From contig DAORPQ010000021.1 of NCBI GenBank assembly GCA_035442025.1, positions 1-39,018 of the forward strand: DNA of 39,018 bases, given 5' to 3'. The notes under the pieces were generated by a model. The model saw nothing but the letters and a program-made list of their open reading frames with translations. It did no database searches and was not told where the DNA came from. Below, piece after piece: positions 1 through 7,728 of the stretch; position 1 is the first letter of the stretch; the number at the start of each line of letters is the position of its first letter. The translations under genes were made by a program, and so were the position numbers. The DNA is from Competibacter_A sp003527885. GTDB taxonomy: Bacteria; Pseudomonadota; Gammaproteobacteria; Competibacterales; Competibacteraceae.

Positions 1-835
<835 letters not shown>

Positions 836-848
836 GTTCTAATCCCCC

Positions 849-2393
849 TTATTTCCGGCTGCCGGTGGCGTAAGCCATGATGAGTTCTTTGGTCGCTTGC
901 TCGCGGGTCAATTCGGCGACGATTTCGCCCTCGCACATCACCAGAATGCGGTCGCTGATGCCCATGACTTCCGGGAGTTCCGAGGAAATGATGATCACCG
1001 TCACCCCATCCTCGACCAGCTTGTTCAGCAGGTTGTAAATCTCGACTTTCGCGCCCACGTCGATGCCGCGGGTCGGTTCGTCGAGAATGAGGACTTTCGG
1101 TTTGATGTTGAGCCATTTGGCCAGAATCACCTTTTGTTGGTTGCCGCCGCTCAAGGTGTCGATCTTGACATCGAGTCCGGGGGTTTTGATGGACAGCCGC
1201 TTGACGTAATCCTGCGCCAGGTTGCGCTCCTTGGCCTCGTTGATGACGCCGAGGAGGTTGGTGACCGTTTCCAGCGAGCTGATCATCATGTTCTGGGTGA
1301 TGCTTTGGCCCAAAATCAGTCCGATGCGCTTGCGGTCTTCCGTCACCAGCCCGATGCCGTGCTCGATGGCGGCGTGCGGGGAGCGGAATTTGACCGGTTG
1401 GTTGTTCAGGTAGATTTCGCCCTTGGCCGGGCCGGGCGGCGCCCCGAAGATCCCCGACACCAGCTCGGTGCGCCCCGAGCCCATCAAGCCGGAAATCCCC
1501 AGAATTTCGCCTTTGTAGGCGCAAAACGAGGCGTTTTTGACTTTCTTCTGGCCCGGCAGCTCGGGGTTGTCGATCTCGAAGTTTTTGACCTCCAGCACCT
1601 TTTCGCCGCGCTGGAACTGGCCCTTGGGAAACATGTCCTTGACGTCGCGCCCGACCATGCGGCTGATCAGCTGATCCAGCGTCAGCTCGGCCATCGGGGT
1701 CACTTCGCCGATGGTTTTGCCGTCGCGCAACACCACCACGCGGTCGGCGATTTGCTGGAGTTCCTCCATCTTGTGGGAGATATAGGACATGCACACGCCC
1801 TGACGCTTCAGTTTCCGAATGATCTCGAACAGCGCCGCGACTTCCTTGTCGGTCAGGGCGGAGGTGGGTTCGTCGAACACCAGGATATCGGCTTTTTTCG
1901 ACAGCGCCTTGGCGATTTCGACCATCTGCTGCTTGCCGACGGTCAGGTCCTTGACCTTGTCGGTCGGCCTGAAGTCGGTGATGTTCAGTTCGTCCAGCAG
2001 ACGCTGCGTCTCGGCGAACAGCTTGCTCCAGTTGATCGCCCCGAAAGCGTTGGTGACTTGGCGGTCCAAAAAGATATTCTCGGCGACCGTCAGCTCGGGG
2101 ATCAGGTTCAATTCTTGATAGATGATCGCGATGCCGGCGGCTTCCGCTTCCTTGGTGTTATAGAACCGTTTCAGCTCGCCCCGAAGATAAATGTCGCCTT
2201 CGTAGCTCGGGTAAGGCCAGACGCCGCTGAGCACTTTCATCAAGGTCGATTTGCCGGCGCCGTTCTCGCCCATCAACGCCAACAACTCCCCCGATCGCGC
2301 CTCGAAATTGACATCGTCCAGGGCGCGCACGCCGGGAAAGTCTTTGACGATATGCTTCATTTCCAACACGACTTCGCCCATCTGGTCCACCAT
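849..2393 (-). CDS. xylG: Sugar ABC transporter ATP-binding protein, XylG type
   Basis: Energises the sugar importer by ATP hydrolysis at the inner face of the membrane. The 514-residue length and the tandem arrangement of two ABC cassettes are typical of the XylG/RbsA/MglA family. Cassette 1 has Walker A GENGAGKST at 42-50, the signature LTVGKQQ and Walker B ILVFDEPTSALT. Cassette 2 has a degenerate Walker A (GLMGSGRTEL), a canonical signature LSGGNQQK and Walker B VLILDEPTRGID. A degenerate second P-loop is normal in this family. The start ATG at 2393 follows an AGGATGG-like site. It lies between xylF and xylH in one operon, about 110 bases after xylF with a hairpin in the gap. Confidence 0.93.
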   Translation of the reverse strand: MVDQMGEVVLEMKHIVKDFPGVRALDDVNFEARSGELLALMGENGAGKSTLMKVLSGVWPYPSYEGDIYLRGELKRFYNTKEAEAAGIAIIYQELNLIPELTVAENIFLDRQVTNAFGAINWSKLFAETQRLLDELNITDFRPTDKVKDLTVGKQQMVEIAKALSKKADILVFDEPTSALTDKEVAALFEIIRKLKRQGVCMSYISHKMEELQQIADRVVVLRDGKTIGEVTPMAELTLDQLISRMVGRDVKDMFPKGQFQRGEKVLEVKNFEIDNPELPGQKKVKNASFCAYKGEILGISGLMGSGRTELVSGIFGAPPGPAKGEIYLNNQPVKFRSPHAAIEHGIGLVTEDRKRIGLILGQSITQNMMISSLETVTNLLGVINEAKERNLAQDYVKRLSIKTPGLDVKIDTLSGGNQQKVILAKWLNIKPKVLILDEPTRGIDVGAKVEIYNLLNKLVEDGVTVIIISSELPEVMGISDRILVMCEGEIVAELTREQATKELIMAYATGSRK

Positions 2394-2417
2394 CCTGTTT
2401 TGCCGGAGTTTCAGAAA

Positions 2418-2448
2418 AGCCCACCGCCGCGGCGCGGAAAAGTGGGCT
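2418..2448 (-). promoter_or_regulatory. Hairpin between xylF and xylG
   Basis: AGCCCAC (2418-2424) and GTGGGCT (2442-2448) form a perfect 7-bp stem around a GC-rich loop that can pair further. It sits in the gap after the binding-protein gene. Hairpins in this position commonly protect the upstream mRNA or attenuate readthrough, so that the binding protein is made in excess over ATPase and permease. There is no T-run, so full termination is unlikely. The role is inferred. Confidence 0.45.
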
Positions 2449-2503
2449 GCAACAGGCGATCGATGCCCGCGCGAACCGGGTCCGTGCCAAAACCGCTCGG
2501 GCG

Positions 2504-3553
2504 TTATTTCTTGCCGTAGACCTGCTCTTTGGTATACAGCCCGCCCGCGATGATGGTCGAATCCAGATTGTCCTTGGTGACCGGGACGATCTCGGTCACG
2601 ATGGTCGGCACATCGACCGCGCCGTTGTTGATGGTTTTGTCGACCTTGACGACATCGGCCGGTTTTTTATCGGGATTCTGGGCCAGCTTGACGGCCACTT
2701 CGGCGGCGGTCTCCGCCAGGGGCTTGACCTTCTTCCAGATTTCGACGGTCTGTTTGCCTTGCGCCACGTATTGGATGTTGGTCAGATCGGCGTCGGAACC
2801 GGCGACGAACACCTTGTCGGTGCTGGCGAGCCCTTGGGCGTCGAGGGCGGCGATCACGCCTCTGGCCATGCCGCTGTTGTTGCAGATAAAGGCGTCGACT
2901 TTGTTTTTGTATTTGGTCAAGGCGTTTTCGGTGGTCGCCATGGCCTTGTCGGTGGACCAGCCTTCGTGCGACTGCTCCACCACCAGTTTCAAGCCGGGGT
3001 TTTTCTTGATGAGATCCAGCGCGCCGCTGCTCATGGCCACCGCGTTGGAGTCGCCCGGTTGGCCCATGATCAGCGCGACGTTGCCTTCGATCTTGCCGTC
3101 GCGGTGTTTCTTGAACCAGTCCAGCATCGCTTCGCCCTGGAGCTTGCCCACGGCCCAGCTGTCCTGCATCACCATCAGGTCGAGCGGGCCGTTGACCAGC
3201 ATCGAATCGTAACCGACCACTTTCACTTTTTCTTCGTTGGCGGTCTTGACCATTTTACCGGCGGTGCCGGTGTTGACCGGTTGCAACACGATGACCTGGC
3301 AACCCTTGGACAGCATGTTTTCAAACTTGGAAAGCTGGGCTTGTTCGTCGTTGTTGGCGGAATCGAACACCACCTCGGCCCCCAGCGCTTGGGCTTTCGC
3401 GGTGAAGTCCGCCTTATCGTGCTGATAGCGCTCCTCTTGCATGGTCTTCAGCAGCAAGCAGACTTTCGTTTTGTCAGCGGCAAACGCCGTGTTGCCCAAA
3501 GCCAAGGCGATGGCGGAGGCGGCGAACAGGGCTTTGAAGGTTTTCTGGCTCAT
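2504..3553 (-). CDS. xylF: Periplasmic xylose-type sugar-binding protein
   Basis: Captures the sugar in the periplasm and delivers it to XylGH. The start is the ATG complementary to 3551-3553 (MSQKTFKALF): GGAG lies 6 bases upstream, and this choice puts a clean signal peptide first (basic start, hydrophobic FAASAIALALG, cleavage near AFA-AD). An ATG 12 bases upstream gives MENP before it and is less likely. The mature part follows XylF/RbsB-type periplasmic-binding proteins: SANNDEQAQLSKFENMLSKG near the N-terminus, then VVGYDSM, AGSDADL and a C-terminal KDNLDSTI-like helix. The product is 349 residues. It is the first intact gene of the operon, behind an unusually long leader of about 500 bases. 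Confidence 0.9.
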   Translation of the reverse strand: MSQKTFKALFAASAIALALGNTAFAADKTKVCLLLKTMQEERYQHDKADFTAKAQALGAEVVFDSANNDEQAQLSKFENMLSKGCQVIVLQPVNTGTAGKMVKTANEEKVKVVGYDSMLVNGPLDLMVMQDSWAVGKLQGEAMLDWFKKHRDGKIEGNVALIMGQPGDSNAVAMSSGALDLIKKNPGLKLVVEQSHEGWSTDKAMATTENALTKYKNKVDAFICNNSGMARGVIAALDAQGLASTDKVFVAGSDADLTNIQYVAQGKQTVEIWKKVKPLAETAAEVAVKLAQNPDKKPADVVKVDKTINNGAVDVPTIVTEIVPVTKDNLDSTIIAGGLYTKEQVYGKK

Positions 3554-3791
3554 CGGATTCTCCATAAAGTGATCGAGTGACGCTTTGGTGTGCTCGTTTG
3601 GCCGGTGGCTGCGCTGCATGGCCGGCGCCGTTGCCGAACTGACGGAAGGGTGGTTGCTCGGGTGATCTTGAGTATAAGTTTTCCTCCGCGTTTTGCCTGG
3701 GTCGAGCGCTGGTGATCGTGCGTTCGAGGAGAAACGAACAGTTGGGGCCGAAGACCGAAACCGTATTGCAGGCTCCGGTCCCCGCGTCTGC

Positions 3792-3872
3792 TCACTTCGT
3801 CACCCAACCCTTGTAACCCTTGACGTTATCCCTCGTGATCAAATCGACCGGAATCAAAATGGTCTTCTCCTT
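3792..3872 (-). pseudogene. 3' remnant of a second sugar-binding protein gene
   Basis: On the minus strand this stretch reads EKTILIPVDLITRDNVKG followed by YKGWVTK and a stop (TGA complementary to 3792-3794). An ending of the form IPV-L-T-DNV with a terminal Y-GW is common in periplasmic sugar-binding proteins of ABC importers. No start codon or upstream domain is present, and just upstream the matching frame is lost. It lies between the predicted operon promoter (near 4060-4085) and xylF, and points the same way. The simplest reading is that another binding-protein gene once headed this operon and was deleted, leaving only its tail. The match is by eye and short. Confidence 0.5.
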
Positions 3873-4056
3873 CGGAGATCGGTGAGGATGCCGTTTTCAC
3901 TGAAATTTGCTCCTCGACAGGTCGATTTTAGAAATCCGGCAGCGCGGCCCAGCCGCCGAAAATCGGTAGGTCCGAGACCGTGAGTCCTGCGGGTTTTTTT
4001 GGAGATGCCGTATCGTTATCATCGTTAAAATGATTTTTTTCTGGGTATTTTTTAAA

Positions 4057-4085
4057 AAAGTAATCGATTACAATTCTATTGTCAA
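4057..4085 (-). promoter_or_regulatory. Predicted promoter of the xylFGH operon
   Basis: On the minus strand a perfect -35 box TTGACA (complement of 4080-4085) is followed by a 17-base spacer and a -10-like TACTTT (complement of 4057-4062). Transcription would start near 4050 and run leftwards into the remnant gene and xylF. The LacI-type palindrome at 4060-4071 covers the -10 side of the spacer, the position expected for repression by blocking RNA polymerase. The -10 matches consensus only moderately. Confidence 0.6.
4060..4071. promoter_or_regulatory. LacI-family operator O1 (perfect palindrome)
   Basis: GTAATCGATTAC is a perfect 12-bp palindrome with a central CG, the usual form of a LacI/GalR-family operator. 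It lies inside the predicted xylF promoter and about 215 bases upstream of the lacI-type gene. A related site lies near that gene's own start. Confidence 0.7.
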
Positions 4086-4255
4086 GCGGCGGTGCATAAA
4101 ATGGATGACGAGGACGCCACAGAAAATGGCGGTGTTGTATCGGTCTCGATCACTAAAGCCCAACCATTTTGATTTAATACGGGAAACCAACTAAGTTCAG
4201 GGCCGATACGGGATAAACCCCATGTACAAAACAGCGGGCGTGTGCCACAATAGTT

Positions 4256-4267
4256 GTAATCGTTTAC
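4256..4267. promoter_or_regulatory. LacI-family operator O2 (imperfect palindrome)
   Basis: GTAATCGTTTAC matches the site at 4060-4071 in 11 of 12 bases and keeps the GTAA...TTAC arms with central CG. It lies 18 bases before the regulator's ATG, which suggests autoregulation. With the distal site it could support looping between two bound dimers. The role is inferred from position and similarity. Confidence 0.65.
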
Positions 4268-4285
4268 TGATCTTGGGAGAGGCCG

Positions 4286-5302
4286 ATGGCGCAGATCAAG
4301 GATGTGGCAAAGCAGGCGGGCGTGTCGGTGGCGTCGGTATCGCGGGTGTTGGCCGGCCGGCCGGGCGTGAGCGAAGCGATCCGCCAACAGGTGCTGGCGG
4401 CGGTGCGCGCCTTGGACTACCGGCCGGATCTGGCGGCCCGGCGCTTGCGTTCGCGCCAGACCGACACCGTCGGCCTGATCGTGTCGGACATCCGTAATCC
4501 CTTTTTCACCGAGGTGAGCCGCGCGGTGGAAGATGTGGCTTACCAGCATCATCTGCGGGTGATCCTGTGCAACGCCGACGAGGATGTGGAGAAGGAAAGC
4601 CTGTATCTGGACCTGATGCGGGACGAAAACGTCAGCGGGGTGATCCTGTCGCCGACGCTGGCGACGCTGGCCGGCTTTCGCGCGAGCGATTACCCGTTCC
4701 CGATCGTGTTGGTGGACCGCTGCGACCGGGATACCGCCGCCGACGCGGTGGTGTTGGACAACGTCGATGCCGCCTACCGGCTGACCACGCACTTGATTGA
4801 AAACAATCGCCGGCACAACGTGTTCTTCTACGGAACGACCAGCGCCACCGGCCGCCAGCGCCGAGAGGGTTATGCCGCGGCGATGGCGGCGCACGGCCTG
4901 GACGCGCACGCCGAAGCCTTGCCGGCGACCGTGGACCGCGCTCGCGCCGCCGCGCGGGAGCACTTGCGCCGGCGGCCGTTACCCGATGCGCTGATCGCCA
5001 GCAGCGGTTTGATTTTGCTCGGGTTGACCGAGGCGTTGCGGGATGCGCAACTGCGCTTTCCAGAGGCGCTCGCGCTGGCCGGTTTCGACGATCTGCCCTG
5101 GACCCGGCTAGTGGAACCGGGCATCACGGTGGTATCCCAGCCCATTTACGACATCGGACGAGCCGCCATCGATCTGCTGCTCCAGCGCATCGCCCAGCCC
5201 CAGCAAGCCGTGCGGCGGGTGGTCTTGCGCGGCGAGCTGATCGTGCGCGGCTCCAGCCTCAAGCCGGCCCAGCCCGCGCCGCTGGCGGCAGCCTGTTCGT
5301 GA
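4286..5302 (+). CDS. LacI-family transcriptional regulator of the sugar operon
   Basis: DNA-binding repressor with a sugar-responsive core, 338 residues, the usual LacI-family length. The helix-turn-helix is at residues 4-25 (IKDVAKQAGVSVASVSRVL), followed by the hinge with DYRPDLAARRL. The effector domain begins at TVGLIVSDIRNPFF and ends with the typical AGFDDLPW...VSQPIYDIGRAA. The start ATG at 4286 follows GGGAG. It is divergent from xylFGH and two LacI-type operators lie between them, so it most likely represses the xyl operon and itself until the sugar binds. The effector cannot be read from sequence. Its stop overlaps the GTG of the broken thioesterase gene downstream (GTGA). Confidence 0.92.
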   Translation: MAQIKDVAKQAGVSVASVSRVLAGRPGVSEAIRQQVLAAVRALDYRPDLAARRLRSRQTDTVGLIVSDIRNPFFTEVSRAVEDVAYQHHLRVILCNADEDVEKESLYLDLMRDENVSGVILSPTLATLAGFRASDYPFPIVLVDRCDRDTAADAVVLDNVDAAYRLTTHLIENNRRHNVFFYGTTSATGRQRREGYAAAMAAHGLDAHAEALPATVDRARAAAREHLRRRPLPDALIASSGLILLGLTEALRDAQLRFPEALALAGFDDLPWTRLVEPGITVVSQPIYDIGRAAIDLLLQRIAQPQQAVRRVVLRGELIVRGSSLKPAQPAPLAAACS

Positions 5303-5542
5303 GCGGGGAGGCGGGCGTGTTGGACCCGTTCATGAACGCGCTCGGCCTGCACGCCGAAACGCTTGCGCCCGGACAGGCGCGGGTTTGGGGGACGATCCGG
5401 CCGGAATTTCTCAACAGTTGGGGATCGGCGCACGGCGGTATATCGGGTCGAGGGGCGCGACGGGGAAAAGCTGTTGGCGCTGTTTACCGGCACGGCTTAT
5501 CGGAAGACCGGTCAACCCACCTCACTTTCGGTCGGCCCTTAA
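5299..5542 (+). pseudogene. PaaI-type hotdog thioesterase, internally deleted and frameshifted
   Basis: The N-terminal part starts at the GTG at 5299, overlapping the lacI stop, and reads through FLNSWGSAHGG near 5450. That is the conserved start of a PaaI-like thioesterase up to the catalytic-helix HGG. The reading then jumps frame: a second frame gives YRVEGRDGEKLLALFTGTAY and RKTGQPTS, ending at TAA 5540-5542, which is the normal C-terminal strand of the same family. The middle of the fold, roughly 60 residues, is missing. The product cannot fold as a hotdog dimer. The 165 bases after it, up to the RiPP operon, hold no convincing gene. Confidence 0.75.
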
Positions 5543-5707
5543 ACCGGAGCAAAGACAAGTTCGGGAGCGCGAACAAGCGCAACGATATCAAGAATCGCTT
5601 AAAAAACCTAAAAAACGCTTTTCCACCGATTTATCGGCATATTTCTTGCTCAAATTATTTTGAATTGGCAGAAAAACGGCTCATGATGGATGAGATCAAG
5701 AGGCTGG

Positions 5708-6151
5708 ATGGACAAATTACGTCAGTTTATTGCACTTTCGCGACAGGAAAAATGGTTGTACTGGAGCGCGGCGCTTTGGCTGGTGGGCGTCAAGGTGGGT
5801 CTTGCTCTCATCCCCTTTGGCCGGCTGGCGGGTGGTTTGGAGCGCCTCGGCGAACCGGCTGGAAGGGTGCCGGACCCTCAGGAGCTGCGGGCGATTATCC
5901 GGGCGGTCGAACGGATGAGCCGGTGGTTGTCGTGCTGGCGGCTCCACTGTCTGCCGCAGGCTTTAGCGGCTCACACCTTGCTTCGTCGCCGGGGTTTTCG
6001 CGGCGTCGAACTGAAAATAGGCGTTTGTAAAGACCCTCTGAACACGCTGGCCGCCCATGCTTGGCTTGAGTGTGGAGGTCAGGTATTACTTGGCGACGGG
6101 CGCGACCTGAAGTTATTTACCCCCTTTCCCGCCGGAATACGCTTTAAATGA
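5708..6151 (+). CDS. Lasso-type leader peptidase B2 (transglutaminase-like)
   Basis: Cysteine protease of the transglutaminase fold that removes leader peptides in lasso-type RiPP pathways, acting with a PqqD-like B1 partner. The start is the ATG at 5708 (MDKLRQF) behind AAGAGG; an ATG 18 bases upstream is possible. The product is 147 residues, a normal B2 length. The putative catalytic triad is visible as Cys81 in CLPQALAAHTLL, His117 in AAHAWLE and Asp130 in LLGDG. Order and spacing agree with McjB-type proteins. The N-terminal third carries a hydrophobic segment (SAALWLVGVKVGLALI), as in many B2 proteins. It is the first gene of the cluster, 122 bases before the precursor. Confidence 0.88.
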   Translation: MDKLRQFIALSRQEKWLYWSAALWLVGVKVGLALIPFGRLAGGLERLGEPAGRVPDPQELRAIIRAVERMSRWLSCWRLHCLPQALAAHTLLRRRGFRGVELKIGVCKDPLNTLAAHAWLECGGQVLLGDGRDLKLFTPFPAGIRFK

Positions 6152-6220
6152 TGGTGCTTGGGGGTGGGGCAGCGCTGGGTCCGCCTGTCAAAAGGAGGTT
6201 AACAAAGGAAGAAACCATAA

Positions 6221-6241
6221 AGGCAACGCCTCGTTTTTTTT
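6221..6241 (+). terminator. Weak terminator or attenuator just before the precursor gene
   Basis: AGGC-aac-GCCT (6221-6231) can form a short 4-bp stem and is followed two bases later by eight T residues (6234-6241). It lies between the B2 gene and the precursor ATG at 6274. The stem is short for an efficient terminator, so partial attenuation or a fresh start of transcription for the precursor is more plausible than a stop. An AAGGAGG sequence at 6191-6197 has no usable start codon at normal spacing. Confidence 0.35.
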
Positions 6242-6273
6242 ACATTTCCGATTGGCAACCAAAGGAATACTCG

Positions 6274-6417
6274 ATGAAAAAACCCTATGTTACGCCTGAG
6301 GTGATCGTGCATGGCAAGGTCGAAGAAATCACCCGGGGCGGCCGCCTCCCGCATCATCCAATCTTCAATCCATGGGGCCACGGCCACGGCCACGGCCACG
6401 GCCACAGTGGGAGTTGA
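6274..6417 (+). CDS. RiPP precursor: lasso-type leader with a Gly-His-repeat core
   Basis: A 47-residue precursor peptide. The start is the ATG at 6274 behind AAAGGA at 7-base spacing; the frame stays open back to 6148 but the upstream part looks non-coding. The leader fits the lasso leader pattern YxxPxLxxxGxxxxxT: Tyr5, Pro8, Val10 for Leu, Gly14 and Thr20. Cleavage two residues after Thr, by analogy with microcin J25, would release a core of 26 residues starting Gly22-Gly23-Arg24. The core begins GGRLPHHPIFNPW, continues with five Gly-His pairs (35-44) and ends Ser-Gly-Ser. It contains no Asp or Glu, so positions 7-9 cannot form a lasso ring. Seven of its 26 residues are His. The terminal Ser suits the adjacent kinase. 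The product is probably exported and may bind metal ions; that role is inferred. Confidence 0.85.
   Translation: MKKPYVTPEVIVHGKVEEITRGGRLPHHPIFNPWGHGHGHGHGHSGS
6376..6405 (+). repeat. Five tandem GGCCAC units inside the precursor core
   Basis: Five perfect in-frame copies of the hexamer GGCCAC encode Gly-His x5. All copies use the same codons, which suggests recent expansion by slippage rather than old, diverged repeats. Confidence 0.95.
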
Positions 6418-6423
6418 GGCTGG

Positions 6424-7359
6424 TTGTCGGTAGCGGCCGAAACTCATCGGGGTGAGGTAGCGGATTATTTTTGCTATTTTGCTTACGGCCTTACGGTAGG
6501 ATCCGCCTTGCCTTTGCCGGAGCTGACAGCCGGCCGAGGCAAGGCGGACATCACCATCGAAATCGAGCGCCGCCAAAGCGTTACGCCCCAGGCAGACACC
6601 CCCATCCTGTGTGCGAGCGCCTCGCCCAGTCAAGTTCATTTAACCTGGGGCGGGGTGGGCGATCTGCTCATTGAACGAGGCAACCGGATCGTCATTGTGC
6701 CGGGATCGGGGGCCGCGGAAGACGCGCTTCGGCTTTTTGTGCTCGGGGCCGGCTTGGGCGTGCTGTTGCACCAGCGGGGTTTGCTGGTGTTGCACGGCAG
6801 CGCCGTGGCGATCCAGAATCGGGTCGTGGCTTTCGTCGGCGCCAAAGGCTGCGGAAAATCGACCACGGCCGCCATCTTGCAACGGCGCGGCCATTCGCTG
6901 GTCGCGGATGAGTTGCTGGTGGTGTGTTTTGATGCTCGGGATCGGCCGTGGGCGATGCCGGGATCGCCACAGATCAGGTTATGGTCGGATGCCTTGACCC
7001 ATGCGGGTGGCGACTTGGCTAGCGCCGTTCGGGTAAGGGCCGGCCTCGATAAATTCAACCTCAGCGCGTCCCCTGTCACCACGCGAGCGCTGCCGCTGCG
7101 CGGTTTGTATTTGCTCGACGCGGAGGGAGAGCTGGCGGTCGATCCGCTCGGTGCCAGCGAAAGATTGCTCGGCCTCATCCCACACTTATATGTCAGCCGT
7201 TTTGGGACGCCTTTCTTTAAATCGACCGATGCCGCCTACCCTTTCCAACAGTTGAATTTGCTGCTGAAACAGGTTTCGGTAAAACGGCTTTTCCGCCAGC
7301 CGGATTTGAGCCAGTCTTTGGATGTCGCTCGTTTGATCGAACGGGATTGTCTTGCTTGA
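6424..7359 (+). CDS. HPr-kinase-like RiPP tailoring kinase
   Basis: Resembles the HprK-related kinases found in lasso peptide clusters; characterised members phosphorylate the C-terminal Ser of the precursor (paeninodin type). The product is 311 residues. The N-terminal half is a variable domain. The kinase core begins at LLVLHGSAVAI (His124), followed by the P-loop GAKGCGKST at 139-147 and VADE near 161-164, which would supply a metal-binding acidic residue. The annotated start is a TTG 6 bases after the precursor stop; no ATG nearby gives a better start. The precursor immediately upstream ends in Ser, matching the known substrate preference. Bacterial HprK/P of the sugar phosphotransferase system is an alternative, but the context argues against it. 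Confidence 0.8.
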   Translation: MSVAAETHRGEVADYFCYFAYGLTVGSALPLPELTAGRGKADITIEIERRQSVTPQADTPILCASASPSQVHLTWGGVGDLLIERGNRIVIVPGSGAAEDALRLFVLGAGLGVLLHQRGLLVLHGSAVAIQNRVVAFVGAKGCGKSTTAAILQRRGHSLVADELLVVCFDARDRPWAMPGSPQIRLWSDALTHAGGDLASAVRVRAGLDKFNLSASPVTTRALPLRGLYLLDAEGELAVDPLGASERLLGLIPHLYVSRFGTPFFKSTDAAYPFQQLNLLLKQVSVKRLFRQPDLSQSLDVARLIERDCLA

Positions 7360-7368
7360 CCGTTTGAA

Positions 7369-7728
7369 TTGACTGAAGAAACCAGTAGCAATGCCCAAAT
7401 GATTCATAAAAACTCGATACTGATAGCCAGCAACGATCAGGTTTCGGCGGATCTCGCTCCAGAAACCTCTGAAAACATGGTCGTATTGAGCCTTGCCGAC
7501 GGGATTTATTACGAGCTCAAAGACGTGGCGGCCCGCGTCTGGAGCTTGGTGCAACAGCCGCGCCCGTTTCAAACGGTCCTCGATAAAATTCTTGAAGAAT
7601 ACGACGTGGACCCCGCCCGCTGTGAAAACGACTTGCTCGCGCTGGCCGAAGATTTAAACCGGCGCGGGCTTTTGGAAATAACCCCGAATCCGGCGTCGCA
7701 AGCGAGCGATTTTTGCAAAAGCCAGTGA
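7369..7728 (+). CDS. PqqD-like RiPP recognition protein (lasso B1 type)
   Basis: Binds the leader peptide and presents it to the B2 protease. The product is 119 residues from a TTG at 7369; the ATG at 7399 (MIHKNSILIAS) gives 109 residues and fits the family start better, but neither has a clear ribosome site. The PqqD core is plain: VVLSLADGIYYELKDVAARVW, then the helical part FQTVLDKILEEYDVDPARCENDLLALAEDLNRRG split over two helices. B1 and B2 are separate genes here, as in proteobacterial and firmicute lasso clusters of the B1/B2 type. It overlaps the next gene. Confidence 0.85.
   Translation: MTEETSSNAQMIHKNSILIASNDQVSADLAPETSENMVVLSLADGIYYELKDVAARVWSLVQQPRPFQTVLDKILEEYDVDPARCENDLLALAEDLNRRGLLEITPNPASQASDFCKSQ

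Noticed and set aside
4082..4963. Leftward 293-codon frame opposite the lacI-type gene
   Set aside because: Overlaps the operators and the regulator, has biased Arg/His/Gln content and no recognisable motif.
5543..5663. Possible small gene between the broken thioesterase and the B2 gene (a Gln/Arg/Lys-rich frame ending near 5663)
   Set aside because: No start codon with ribosome site of its own; the frame is only the continuation of the deleted gene and matches nothing I know. Weak enough to leave out.
6148..6273. N-terminal extension of the precursor to 89 residues
   Set aside because: The extension lacks a good ribosome site, overlaps the B2 stop region and has non-coding character, while ATG 6274 has a proper site and gives the standard lasso leader.
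6376..6405. CRISPR array or intergenic satellite
   Set aside because: The units are six bases long, have no spacers and are in frame within a coding sequence.
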